From assembly GCA_036273675.1 (NCBI GenBank), contig DASUHD010000051.1, positions 18,598 through 82,597 on the forward strand: a DNA stretch of 64,000 bases, given 5' to 3'. Positions within the stretch are counted from its first letter, which is position 1, and the number at the start of each line of letters is the position of its first letter. This document shows positions 18,721-28,105 of the stretch, piece after piece. The position numbers and the translations under genes were made by a program. Below the pieces are notes generated by a model that was not told where the DNA came from, made no database searches, and was given only the letters and a program-made list of their open reading frames with translations. The DNA is from DAHUXT01 sp036273675. Its GTDB lineage: Bacteria > Chloroflexota > Ktedonobacteria > Ktedonobacterales > JADMIN01.

Positions 18721-20582
18721 TGGAAGTCGTCGATATCCTCCAGCGATGTATGCAATTCCCAGTGAGTACCGTCAAGCCGCTTGTCATTCTTTCGGTAAAC
18801 ATCCACCCGCACACCAAAGTATCGCAGCAAACCCCGCTTTTCCTCGTAGTTGAAGTCTTGCCCTTTAGCACGCAACGGAGCGGCCCACAGTTCATACGCG
18901 CGCATGGCGGCGTCCTGCTTGGCCTGATCCGTAGGTGTCAGCTGCACACGATGCGACGGACCAATCGGTTTACCTCCTGCTGGATTGCTGCGATCGCTGG
19001 TATCAAGTAAGCCTGGAAGAAATCGCTGTGTGGCACTCGCTGTCACTAGCTGTTCGATGCGTATGGCTAGCTCTTCCCGCTCCACGGTTGCCTTGGAGAG
19101 TTGTTCTGTACATGCCTTCACTTGGCCGTCCAATTCCTCAAAGGTCTCGTTGTCGGGGGCATTGGCCTGCATGCATAGCAAGTTCTGCCGCCGTCGGACG
19201 AGCGCGGCAAGCGTAGCATCAAAGCCTTCCAAGCGGGCGTGGAGAGCGACGTATGCAGCGTCGGTTGCACCTTGGCAAGCAATATGTTTGAACTTGGCCA
19301 GCAGGGCATTGGTATGGATCATTACGAGTACCTTGCTCCAGATGTCGGCGTCGAGAATATGCACGCTCACAGTGGGAGCCCGACCGGGGCAGTATCTCTC
19401 AGCACTCCCAAAGCTGCCATAGCGGGAGCTACATACATAGCGCATCGTTTTGCCGTTACGTCGCGCAAGCATAGTGCGCCCGCAGTATGCACAGCGCGCG
19501 AAGCCCGCACGAAGCAACTGATCTTTGGCATACTTGTCGTTACGGATAGCCACCCGAGTGTTGTGCGCAATTTGACCCTGAACTGCTTGCCATGTTGCCT
19601 GATCTACGAGCGGAGGGCAAGCATCACTCGTCAGCGGAATGGCTCTGCCTGCCATTTCGGCAACTTCTTCCATCCCTGCAATGCGTGTAAGCTTGGCGCG
19701 AGTCATTTTGCGCTTGACGATGCGTGGCATGCCTGTCTCTGCGTCGACGTGCTGCTCCTTGAAGTCATAGTGGCGATAGGCTTCGGGTTCACCCTTATAG
19801 AATGTATTGTCGAGTATCCTACGAATGCTTTCCCGATTCCAAACGGGTGCTATCATGCGAGCGCCATTTTCTCCACGGAGTGCGTGGTACTGCGAGGGAG
19901 TGGGGATCCCATCCGCTGCCAAGTCACGCACTATAGCACGGACACTCTTGCCTTCCACGTATTCGCGAAATATCCGCTGCACAATAGGCGCCGTCTCAGG
20001 GTCAGGGATAAGACGTACTTTGGCGAGACGCCCTTCATGATTGCGCTCTGGACCCCACTGATAGCCATAGAGGGCTACTGCGCCCGGCAACAGGGCGCCG
20101 TTCTCGGCTCGCCGCCGCTTGCCACGCACCGTACGCTCCATAATCATCTCGCGCTCGACCTCTGCCACGAAGCCAAGCGTGCTCCGCAGAAAACGGCTGC
20201 GTGGAGTGTCATCCAGTCTTTCAGTGATAAACTCGATACGCCCGCCTGATTGTTCTTCAACCTGATGTCGTATCACTGCCTGGTGTGTCTGATTGCGGCT
20301 GAGTCTATCGAGCGTGTCGGCCACCAATATGCCTACCTGGTGCAGCCGAATGGCCTCAAGAGCCGTCTGGAGTCCTGGCCTATCCAAACTGGCCCCGGAG
20401 TGTATATCCTGCTCTACCGCATACACACAATAGCCTTGTTCAGCACAGTAGCGGCGCGCACGCTCAACCTGTGTCTCCAAACCTGCGCCTTTCTGCTGTC
20501 CTTTAGTGCTCACTCGACTATAGATGATGGCAACCATATGTACGTCCGATGAAAGTTGCTGTGTGGATGGCTTAGCGCACAT
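18717..20582 (-). CDS. Large serine recombinase / integrase
   Basis: This 621-residue site-specific recombinase has catalytic Ser in AIIYSRVSTKG (about residue 22), the arginine-rich resolvase core (LDRLSRNQTHQA; GFVAEVEREMIMERTVRGKR), the Recombinase domain (GKSVRAIVRDLAADGIPTP; WNRESIRRILDNTFYKG) and a zinc ribbon (CAYCGRTM with CSS and C further on), then a coiled coil. AGAGGA lies 6 bases before the ATG. A longer open frame upstream is antisense to the phage remnant and is excluded. It probably integrated the prophage or a small element here. Confidence 0.9.
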   Translation of the reverse strand: MCAKPSTQQLSSDVHMVAIIYSRVSTKGQQKGAGLETQVERARRYCAEQGYCVYAVEQDIHSGASLDRPGLQTALEAIRLHQVGILVADTLDRLSRNQTHQAVIRHQVEEQSGGRIEFITERLDDTPRSRFLRSTLGFVAEVEREMIMERTVRGKRRRAENGALLPGAVALYGYQWGPERNHEGRLAKVRLIPDPETAPIVQRIFREYVEGKSVRAIVRDLAADGIPTPSQYHALRGENGARMIAPVWNRESIRRILDNTFYKGEPEAYRHYDFKEQHVDAETGMPRIVKRKMTRAKLTRIAGMEEVAEMAGRAIPLTSDACPPLVDQATWQAVQGQIAHNTRVAIRNDKYAKDQLLRAGFARCAYCGRTMLARRNGKTMRYVCSSRYGSFGSAERYCPGRAPTVSVHILDADIWSKVLVMIHTNALLAKFKHIACQGATDAAYVALHARLEGFDATLAALVRRRQNLLCMQANAPDNETFEELDGQVKACTEQLSKATVEREELAIRIEQLVTASATQRFLPGLLDTSDRSNPAGGKPIGPSHRVQLTPTDQAKQDAAMRAYELWAAPLRAKGQDFNYEEKRGLLRYFGVRVDVYRKNDKRLDGTHWELHTSLEDIDDFH

Positions 20583-20606
20583 GTTTGGTTCCTCTGGAGA
20601 GCTAAG

Positions 20607-20636
20607 TTGGCAAACAAAGCTTTGGCAAACAAAGCT
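20607..20636. repeat. Two perfect 15-bp tandem repeats upstream of recombinase
   Basis: TTGGCAAACAAAGCT occurs twice head to tail, 25 bases before the recombinase start codon. It could be a binding site for the recombinase or its regulator, or simple slippage. Confidence 0.8.
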
Positions 20637-20657
20637 GTAGAAGCAATAGCGGTATGA

Positions 20658-21422
20658 ATGCTGCCAGTCCTGAAAATTACCCACATTGTACCACATCTTG
20701 TGTACTTTCGTCTGCTCAATTATCGCGCCACAGCGGGCCAGACGGTGATTACCTACCTGGGTCATGCGCTCTCGCTGCCCTACAACGAGGAAGGCGTCTA
20801 CAGCCACTTTGTGGCGCTGGGTGGGATCGACACCGACCTGGGCTGCCTGGTTGGCAATGGCGATGACGTGAACGCGCTGGGTGGGCATGGAATCATCCCC
20901 TGCCGCTGGTACGGCTGGAATCAGTTGGCGGCGGCAGAGATCAATGGCATGATTGCCATAGAGAAAGTGAGCACGGTAGTGAGCAGCAACGTTCCTACGG
21001 GATGGAAGGATGACGGTAAGACACTGGTAGCGCCCAATGGTGTGCCGGTGGTCAAAGGGTTCCGCGAGTACATCATGGCGAGGAGTTGGGACGCCAACAA
21101 CTGGCCGCTGGCCGCGGAGCAGGTGATAACCAGCGGCAGCATCGAGCCCGGGAACGCGACGATTGGGCTGGGCAGTAGACAGGATTTCCGGCTGACCGCG
21201 CTGGGCTGGACAGAGAGCCGAAATGTCTACGTGATCTACGCGGGTCAGGACATCCGCGCGCTGGAGCAGCAGTTAGCCGCGGCGAATGCCCACGTTACGC
21301 AACTGGAGGCGCAGCTTGCCAGCATGCCCGCTCCCGTCCCCGCGCCTGCTGACCCGAAGGCGAGTGAAGCGCTGGTTGCATTGCTGGAACTGGCGAAGGC
21401 GCTCAAACTGGTAGCTGCGTAG
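20658..21422 (+). pseudogene. Phage-like protein, N-terminus missing
   Basis: From about 20730 the frame reads as a phage-type protein (QTVITYLGHALSLPYNEEGV; GFREYIMARSWDANNWPLAA; LGSRQDFRLTALGWTESRNV) followed by a coiled coil (ALEQQLAAANAHVTQLEAQL) and a Pro/Ala tail ending DPKASEALVALLELAKALKL. The first residues up to the ATG at 20658 are not of the same character and lie in recombinase-segment DNA. I suspect a lysin or tail protein C-terminus. The last 28 residues recur at 23651. Confidence 0.5.
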
Positions 21423-21571
21423 CGGCGCTTCGCTGCTCCAAATAATAGCGTTGGAGTGGAGCATTATAGTAGCGTTGGAGCATCAGCAGGGAGATATGAT
21501 CTCCCGCTCCCGAGCGCTCCACCTTCCCCTGATCACCTTCCCACTGCCAGCATGTGCGACCGCGCAATGTC

Positions 21572-23344
21572 TCAGTGAAAGAGCGATTGACCGATGTGAG
21601 CAAGCGTATCGCCGGTGGCGAAGAGTGACAACAGCCAGCCAATGATGAGCGAGGCAATACCCAGGATAGCCGAGAAGGTTCTCTGGCGCCGCTCGAACGA
21701 CGCCACCTGCTGCCCAATTGCTCTATCGACCAGGTTGCGTAACGCAGGATCCTCAGTCAGCCATGCGGTGAGTGTAGAAAGCCGCTGCTGCTGCGTATGG
21801 AGTGAGTTCACGGCCAAGGGCGCCACCTGAGTCTCGCGCGTATCGTGGCGCGTCCGGCCGCGTCTAATCAGACGCCTGAACGCCGAAATTGCCAGCACCA
21901 CCAGAGTGAACTCCAGGATCAAGAGCAAGACATCGAGAAGGAGGAATATGCTCCGCGCCGGTCCTGTTACAAAGCTCGATGTTATCCCCGTAAAGGTGAG
22001 GAATCCGGCGCCGGTTAGCACAACCAAAGTCAGCAGGCAAAAGGCTACAACGACGGCAATGGTCGCGGGAGTGTTCCGCTGGTTCGCGCTATCGCCGCCC
22101 GCCTGTGCTTGGAGAGAGATCAACAAGACCCCTTGTGCGGTGGCGAGCACGAAAGTGACAACGACGAACGCAAATACGACACGTGGATCGAGTGAGAGGT
22201 AGTAATACTGAGTAATCAGGACAAGGAGTAAAAATAGGAGTATCTCGGTTGCCCCTATCAACCTGGCTTGCCGTGTCAAGACCGCTGGAAGCCACAGGAG
22301 ACACATGAATCCAGCATACCAAATGGGGATAGGCGCGATCACCAGGATGAAGGCAAGGACAGCAACAATATGCACGAGATGTTGATTGTGTACTTGTCGC
22401 CGCTGTAGCAATGCCGCCACCACAATCAACACAACAGGGATGACTGATAGAAGCGGCCGACTCAGTGTATGCAGGGAGACCAGGACAAGCACCAGGAACG
22501 CAATGGTTTCGACCACCCATTCCCAGGTGCGCGCCTGCACGCCATCCCGGACCTGAAGAGCGTCCCACAGGGTGAGATGCACTAGCAGCAATCCAGCACA
22601 TGTCAAAGACAGAAGGGTCAGGTACGTGAGCTGGTTCACCCAGGCATTATTGGGATCTGCAACCGAAAACGAGGCGTCAGTGGTTTGCCTGGAGAGAATC
22701 GCGGCCACAATGGCTTGGGATGCAGTGAGTAAGACCAGAATGGCGAGCCCGAAAATGATCTGCGAGCGCCCGGTGGAACGCAACACCGTCGTGTGTCGGA
22801 AGGAGACGTTGAAAAGTGTGATGAGGGCTTTATGACCGAGAACCAGAGGAATCCCCATGACTACGAGTTCGCCAACGACGAGCGCAAGAAGAGACATTGC
22901 GTCTGCATCTCCAGTCAGCACTGCCTGCACATCCGGTGTCACAGTCTGGACACCCAGCATGACAAGCAGCCCCGCGATAGCGAGCAGCATAATCCACCCG
23001 ATGGCTATCAGCAAACGACTCCAGAGACGTGAGGGAGAGAAAGGGATGATCCCTCTGGACCCTAAGAGCGCCATCTCTGCCGCGAAGACTAATAACAAGC
23101 GTGCGGGCAAACTGATCCCCTGAAGGATGAGCACGATCAGGATAGCAGTTGTTGCTAAGACAGCCGCGAGCGCATCGAGGGGACGCTGTATAACGACCCG
23201 TTGTCTCATGCCAACGGGTTTGCCAGACAATGTCTCTTCGGAGGATTCTGGCGCCTTCGGCGTCTCTTGGTCCGAAGTAGGCTGGGTAGCGATGTGCGAT
23301 CGTAGGTTCGCCTCGAATTCGTCGATGTACGATGTCTTGCTCAT
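21572..23344 (-). CDS. Large multi-TM membrane protein, unknown
   Basis: This 590-residue protein has a soluble acidic N-terminus (about 50 residues), then roughly 12-13 hydrophobic helices, a short basic loop (RLIRRGRTRHDTRETQ), a segment ending LTEDPALRNLVDRAIGQQVA, and a final helix (ILGIASLIIGWLLSLFA). AGAGGAG precedes the ATG. No transporter or enzyme motif is recognised. It sits between two phage-derived fragments with shared 3' sequence, so it may have moved in with them. Confidence 0.7.
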   Translation of the reverse strand: MSKTSYIDEFEANLRSHIATQPTSDQETPKAPESSEETLSGKPVGMRQRVVIQRPLDALAAVLATTAILIVLILQGISLPARLLLVFAAEMALLGSRGIIPFSPSRLWSRLLIAIGWIMLLAIAGLLVMLGVQTVTPDVQAVLTGDADAMSLLALVVGELVVMGIPLVLGHKALITLFNVSFRHTTVLRSTGRSQIIFGLAILVLLTASQAIVAAILSRQTTDASFSVADPNNAWVNQLTYLTLLSLTCAGLLLVHLTLWDALQVRDGVQARTWEWVVETIAFLVLVLVSLHTLSRPLLSVIPVVLIVVAALLQRRQVHNQHLVHIVAVLAFILVIAPIPIWYAGFMCLLWLPAVLTRQARLIGATEILLFLLLVLITQYYYLSLDPRVVFAFVVVTFVLATAQGVLLISLQAQAGGDSANQRNTPATIAVVVAFCLLTLVVLTGAGFLTFTGITSSFVTGPARSIFLLLDVLLLILEFTLVVLAISAFRRLIRRGRTRHDTRETQVAPLAVNSLHTQQQRLSTLTAWLTEDPALRNLVDRAIGQQVASFERRQRTFSAILGIASLIIGWLLSLFATGDTLAHIGQSLFH

Positions 23345-23568
23345 GATGCGCTCCTCTGCAGCAAATGACGCAGCGCGGCAATGTACGTCGGCTTGGCTAT
23401 TTCAATGAGAGCAATGCCCGGTCGCTTCGGTTCCAGATGCCGAGGCATTTCTATTTCTGGCTGCCTGGCTGTAGTGTAGCATAGATGTATAGTGCCTGAT
23501 CGCCTGATCCTCACGTAGAAGCGCTGGCGGTGGTAACACGCGGTCCTTGAGTCTGTCGCCGCTACCTG

Positions 23569-23610
23569 CTTTATAGTGCCAGCTTTATAGTGCCAGCTTT
23601 ATAGTGCCAG
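23569..23610. repeat. Three perfect 14-bp tandem repeats
   Basis: CTTTATAGTGCCAG is repeated three times without error in the non-coding stretch upstream of the phage-tail fragment. Confidence 0.9.
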
Positions 23611-23650
23611 GTTCGATGCTCTCTTGCGATCTATTGAGCCTTAGAGGCCC

Positions 23651-23743
23651 ATGCCAGTACAAACGCCTCTCGACCCGAAGGTCGTGGAGGCGCTGGCTGC
23701 GGTGATGGAGTTGGCGGAGGCGCTCACACTGGTTCAGGGGTAG
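23651..23743 (+). pseudogene. Second copy of phage gene 3' end (30 codons)
   Basis: This short frame reads TPLDPKVVEALAAVMELAEA then LTLVQG and a stop. It aligns residue by residue with the last 28 residues of the phage-like gene ending at 21422 (ADPKASEALVALLELAKALK). Nothing upstream continues the homology. It is therefore a decayed second copy of that gene's end, 2.3 kb away, beyond the 590-residue membrane protein gene. Confidence 0.6.
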
Positions 23744-23786
23744 GTCTGAGGTTGGGATGCAGCGCGCGGACAGTGCAGTTGATTGC

Positions 23787-24122
23787 TTAGCTGGTGCGTT
23801 TTCGTTGCGAGGGCCAGCGGCGCTTTGGGGGCGATGCCTTCTCAGGAAGGATCGCTGGCAGTACATTGGGCGCTGCTCCAGATGTTGTATTAGCACCGTC
23901 GAAATAGGTGAGGTTCTCGGCGACGACACGGGCGGAATCCACAGCGCCGACTGCCTGGAAGATCGCCAGCGATTGCTCGAAGTAGCTGCGCGCCTGCTCC
24001 GGCTGGCCCAGGTCGTCAGCCAAGCCGCCCAGGTTGTTGAGGGTGGTTCCCTCTACGGCGCGGTCGCCGACCTCGTGCGCGATGGCGAGCGCCTGCTCGT
24101 AGTAGCCCTGCGCCTGCTGCAT
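23787..24122 (-). pseudogene. TPR-repeat protein, C-terminal fragment
   Basis: The frame holds two TPR_12-type repeats (YYEQALAIAHEVGDRAVEGT then TLNNLGGL; ARSYFEQSLAIFQAVG) and a basic tail ending PKRRWPSQRKRTS. Proteins with this type of repeat are normally hundreds of residues longer; the upstream part ends abruptly at 24122. The tail matches another fragment at 47534-47660. It is a 5'-truncated remnant. Confidence 0.6.
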
Positions 24123-24963
24123 GGAGCGTCAAGAGGCAAGATATCGGGTTAGCGACGCGGAGTGCGGGCCGCTGATGACAAAGCGGTGAATCGCCTCCTG
24201 GGGTCGAAAGCGCCATGATTTCCGCGGCCCCCTAGGGTGCGCTACAGCGAGGAGTTCCTGCGCCTGACGAACCAGGGCGGGTTTGGTGGTGCAGAACATT
24301 GGCATCGTGAGCGCGTTCATCGGCGAGGAGCAGAACCGCCTGTTTCAGGACTTCCTGGCGCAGGCGTCGGAGCTGGGGTAGGGGTAGGGGCCGAGCGGGC
24401 CGAGCTGGAACGAAAGTGCGTGGCGCGAGCCTTAGGCAGTTCACGCCGCGCCGTGGCGCTCACCTCCACCTGCATGTACCCATGTACGTAGTGGGTGAGC
24501 CGTGGCCGTTGCTTGCGGGGCTATTCCAATGCTGGGTGCAGGCGAGTTTCAATCATTCGCCTGGTAATTAGGACATAGTTAGCGGGTACTCAACATATGA
24601 TGCGATTAGCGACTTGTTTCTCTACTGAACTGGATTGCCTGTGAGGTGTAGATCAGCCCCCTTCAACGTCCACTACCATTTGCGTGGGACGATCGTCTCT
24701 GGCTGACCTTCCCCTACCTGGACCTCGCGCTTCCTCATGCAAATCACTTGATGGTACCCGTTGCCGGGAGACGGGCGTGCCTGGTTGCAGTATGGGTGTT
24801 GCATTGGCAAGCGAAGTATGATACACCTCTGTGTGCCGGTCGGAAGAATTACCGAGAAGCATGGGCGCTTCTCAATAGGTGGCTGTCAGTAGTAGTTGCT
24901 TGTCCATGGGGTGGAGACGTGCTCTACCGAAGAGCACAACGTAGAGTAAAGGAGATAAGGCTC
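24123..24963. other. Non-coding or decayed stretch
   Basis: No intact gene is seen. Around 24237-24380 on the plus strand a short coherent reading (RYSEEFLRLTNQGGF) shifts frame into VVQNIGIVSAFIGEEQNRLF, suggesting a frameshifted fragment of unknown origin. The last 200 bases must hold the promoter of the BNR-repeat gene. Confidence 0.4.
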
Positions 24964-26505
24964 ATGGCGAACCCCCGTCGCGCTTGGAGGCGCAGCATCA
25001 CATTCCTCGGTCTTTCGGGTATCGTTGGCCTCGTAGGCGCCCTCGCAGTGGCGCTGTTAGCGCCGTCAACCGCCTTGGCGGCGACGCTCCACATCAGCAC
25101 CGACCCCTTCACACAGGCCACGTGCGCCGCTTCCGCCACGACCAACCATCACACCGAGGTCGAGCCCGACACGTACTCCAACGGCTCAACCATCGTCGCG
25201 GCCTTCCAGGTCGGGCGCATCTACGACGGCGGGGCGTGCGCCGCCGGTTTCGCCACCTCCACCAACAACGGCGTGAACTGGACCAGCGGGCTGCTTCCAG
25301 GGCTGACCAAGTACACTGGCGGTGGCACGTTCGACCGCGTCACCGACGAAGCCGTCGCCTATGACGCGAAGACCAACGCCTGGCTCATCTCGTCGCTCGT
25401 GCTCAGCGAGGCAGGCGGCGTCAAGGGCGTAGCGATCTACACCAGCCGCTCGACCGATGGAGGTCTCACCTGGGGCACTCCCGTACTCACCGAGAACTCC
25501 AGCAGTAGCCCTGACAAGAACTGGATCGTCTGTGACGACACCGCGACCAGCCCGTTCTTCGGCAACTGCTACACCGAGTGGGACGACAATGGCGCGGGCA
25601 ACCTACTCCACATGAGCACTTCGACCAACGGCGGCCAGAGTTGGGGTGCGGCAAAGACCAACAATGCTGGGGTCATCGGCGGACAACCTGTCGTACGCCC
25701 TGACGGCACGGTGATTGTGCCGATCGACAACGCCAACGAGACCGCCGTCGGCGCGTTTAACTCCACCAACGGTGGCGTCAGTTGGAGTGCGGTCACAACC
25801 ATCGCCACGATCTCGCACCACAAGGCTGCCGGAAGCCTGCGTGAGGGGCCACTGCCCTCGGCCGAGATTGACGGGGCTGGCAATGTCTTCGTTGCTTGGG
25901 CCGACTGCCGCTTCCGCCGCTCCTGCCGGTCCAACGACATCGTGTTCGTCAAGTCCACGAACGCTACTGGCACCACCTGGTCATCTGTGACCCGCGTGCC
26001 GATTGACGCCACCACCAGTGGCATCGACCACTTCATTCCTGGCCTTGCCGTCAACAAGGCCACCACGGGCGCCTCGGCGCAACTTGGGCTGACCTACTAC
26101 TTCTACCCGTCTGGCAGCACCTCGCTCAGCGTCGGCTTCCTATCATCCACCAACGCCGGAAGCACCTGGAGTGCGCCCCAGACGATCAGCAGTGGTATGC
26201 CCTCGACCTGGGTAGCCACAACCAGTCAGGGCCGCATGGTTGGTGACTACATCTCGACCTCGTATGGCTCGGACAACCTGGCCCATGGCGTCTTCGCCAC
26301 GGCGTCGGCTCCCACCAGTGGCACGAGCTGCTCGTCGGTGCTCGACAACTGCAACGAGCCAACCGATACGTTCACCTCGGGTCTCGCCGCAGGCGGATCC
26401 GCCTCTGGCGCCAACGACCCGGTGCTCTTCAGCGGCACGGGCGGTGGCAACGCCAACAGCCTCTGGAACGTTGTCGACAATAACGGGAGTAAGCACCGCG
26501 ACTAG
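24964..26505 (+). CDS. Secreted BNR-repeat (sialidase-fold) protein
   Basis: This 513-residue protein has a signal peptide (RRSITFLGLSGIVGLVGALA to STALAA) and repeated sialidase Asp-box motifs: STDGGLTWG, STNGGQSWG, STNGGVSWS, STNAGSTWS, spread over a six-bladed propeller-like fold. The catalytic arginine triad of true sialidases was not traced, so enzyme activity is open; carbohydrate binding or structural roles are alternatives. AAAGGAG precedes the ATG. A related protein lies at 36004. The upstream in-frame extension lacks a binding site. Confidence 0.8.
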   Translation: MANPRRAWRRSITFLGLSGIVGLVGALAVALLAPSTALAATLHISTDPFTQATCAASATTNHHTEVEPDTYSNGSTIVAAFQVGRIYDGGACAAGFATSTNNGVNWTSGLLPGLTKYTGGGTFDRVTDEAVAYDAKTNAWLISSLVLSEAGGVKGVAIYTSRSTDGGLTWGTPVLTENSSSSPDKNWIVCDDTATSPFFGNCYTEWDDNGAGNLLHMSTSTNGGQSWGAAKTNNAGVIGGQPVVRPDGTVIVPIDNANETAVGAFNSTNGGVSWSAVTTIATISHHKAAGSLREGPLPSAEIDGAGNVFVAWADCRFRRSCRSNDIVFVKSTNATGTTWSSVTRVPIDATTSGIDHFIPGLAVNKATTGASAQLGLTYYFYPSGSTSLSVGFLSSTNAGSTWSAPQTISSGMPSTWVATTSQGRMVGDYISTSYGSDNLAHGVFATASAPTSGTSCSSVLDNCNEPTDTFTSGLAAGGSASGANDPVLFSGTGGGNANSLWNVVDNNGSKHRD

Positions 26506-27051
26506 CAGGTGGGTAGTCGCTTCACGCGGTCCATTTGAAGTAGGCAGATCTAGGCTACGTGGAGTGCGGACGACAACGTCTGTACAGATCTGCATCATTT
26601 AGAAAGAGAAACGGGGGAGCCCACCGCATTTGCCGACCGGTATGCGGCAGGGCCCTACCCGTGTCCCGATGGAAAGCGAGAACCCGCAGAAGAGCTGCGC
26701 ATAGCTGCGCATATGGGTACCCAACAAATCACAAGTGTGCGACTTAGAACGCAGTGTGGCGGTTTGTTCCACCGCGACGCTAGTTTTGAAGTGCTGGCCA
26801 AGACATAGCAGACACAGATGCCGACGAGGACCTCCTCACGATCTTCAAACCGCTCTACCCGACGACGGACCACATTCATCCCGCGGCGCACTCAATTTGG
26901 GATCTCATTGCAGCTGCTCTGCGCTATCATGTCACGGTGACCGACGCCACAAGTGGCAGAGAATGTGATTTCAGTAACCCATGGATGAGGCTAAAGAGGA
27001 GCATGGTAACGTTGCGCGGGGCGTTGACGAGTGACCGAAAAGGGGCAAACG

Positions 27052-27236
27052 ATGCCGACGTACGTCACGCTCATGCGATGGACCGATCTGGGGCCAAGAC
27101 CGCCAAGGAGACGGCCACCCGGTTCGAGCGGAGCATCGAGCTGGCGCAGCAACTGAGCGACAAGGTCATCGTCACGACGCCACATCCTCGACTCATGTCG
27201 CAGCCGACTCGGCACAATGAGGCGCCGCGCCGATAA
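27052..27236 (+). pseudogene. GYD-domain protein, frameshifted and truncated
   Basis: ATG at 27052 gives MPTYVTLMRWTDLG, the classic start of the GYD family (COG4274). The continuation AKTAKETATRFERSIELAQQ is in another frame: the join at 27091-27093 lacks one G. After LSDKVIVT the homology is lost before the conserved second half, so the gene is both frameshifted and truncated. Intact members are about 95-105 residues, ferredoxin-like, function unclear. Confidence 0.65.
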
Positions 27237-27963
27237 GCACAATAGTCTATTGCATGCGTGGTGTTTCATGGTGTATTTAGGTGTAGGTACTAAGAGGTCG
27301 AGTACACGAAATCTCATGAATTTGACCCCCTGACGCCGTCCCCCATGATGTGTGCATAGTAGGGCCGTGGCCGCGACTGCAGGCGACCGCAATCGAATTG
27401 GAGATAGGGCTGGGCACTGTGCAGCTGAGGCATATGGGCAGCCCTCGACGCCTGCGACGGCATCTCCACGTGTTACATGCAGACTGTCTCCTGACGGAGC
27501 AAGCCATCGTCGAGTCGTGAAAGCGACGTGGCCCTTTGCCCAGACAATATGATGGCCTCGTGAAAGTTCTCGCTGTAACCTTGTGACAAGCCGGTGAGGT
27601 GAGGTGGGGTAGGGACGGTGCGTGCATACACCTTCGTCGCAGTTTTTGCCGAGGAGTCAACACCTGCGTGACCGTGTCCTCGCAAACACTCCGGAAACTC
27701 CTTCTACACGCTACTGCATACACCCGCTGGCGGCCCTTGCCATATTGCGGTCCTCGGCTCGTGGTTATAGTTTCGCCGATCACTTCTTTCTTAGGGTTCG
27801 AATGCGGTGCATTGGGTGAGCTCGGCGCCTCGCCGAGTGGCAACTGGGTGGAGGTGGTGCGGCCCATCGTCACATAGGCCATGTGCTGCGTCGCGCAGCG
27901 CCGAGAGCGGCTTGCCGAGGGCCCGGCCAGCCCCAGGCGGTTCCCCTTCAAGCGGGACCCTCC

Positions 27964-27994
27964 AGCTCATAGGTAGCTCATAGCTAGCTCATAC
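27964..27994. repeat. Three 11-bp tandem repeats
   Basis: AGCTCATAG recurs at 27964, 27975 and 27986 (last base changed), separated by two bases. It lies upstream of the multicopper oxidase gene. Confidence 0.75.
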
Positions 27995-28105
27995 TTGGCG
28001 GCCTTTGACTCTTCTCTCTGCGGAGGTGCACGCGCGGGCGCATCGGGCATGCGCAACTACCAGGCCACCACGCGAGGGCGCTGAAATTGAAAGTGAGTGT
28101 GAGCC

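Larger units (their letters stand above)
18600..20690. mobile_element. Recombinase-carrying segment within prophage remnant (boundaries approximate)
   Basis: About 2.1 kb of lower-GC DNA separates the truncated tail-like gene from the C-terminal part of another phage-like gene. It holds one gene, a large serine recombinase on the opposite strand. Neither attL nor attR could be defined by eye; no convincing direct repeat over 7 bp was found at the edges. Confidence 0.5.
26506..28105. other. 1.6-kb gene-poor stretch with remnants
   Basis: The only recognisable coding material is a frameshifted GYD-domain gene (27052-27236). A coherent frame just before it (ADEDLLTIFKPLYPTT; HSIWDLIAAALRYHVTVTD) is unassigned. 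Tandem repeats lie at 26693-26712 (AGCTGCGCAT twice) and 27964-27994. Other open frames show no codon bias or binding sites. Confidence 0.5.

Noticed and set aside
20583..20888. N-terminal extension of the serine recombinase
   Set aside because: It is antisense to the phage-like remnant, and a good binding site precedes the ATG at 20582.
27277..27951. 224-codon minus-strand open frame
   Set aside because: No binding site, no codon bias and no recognisable domain.
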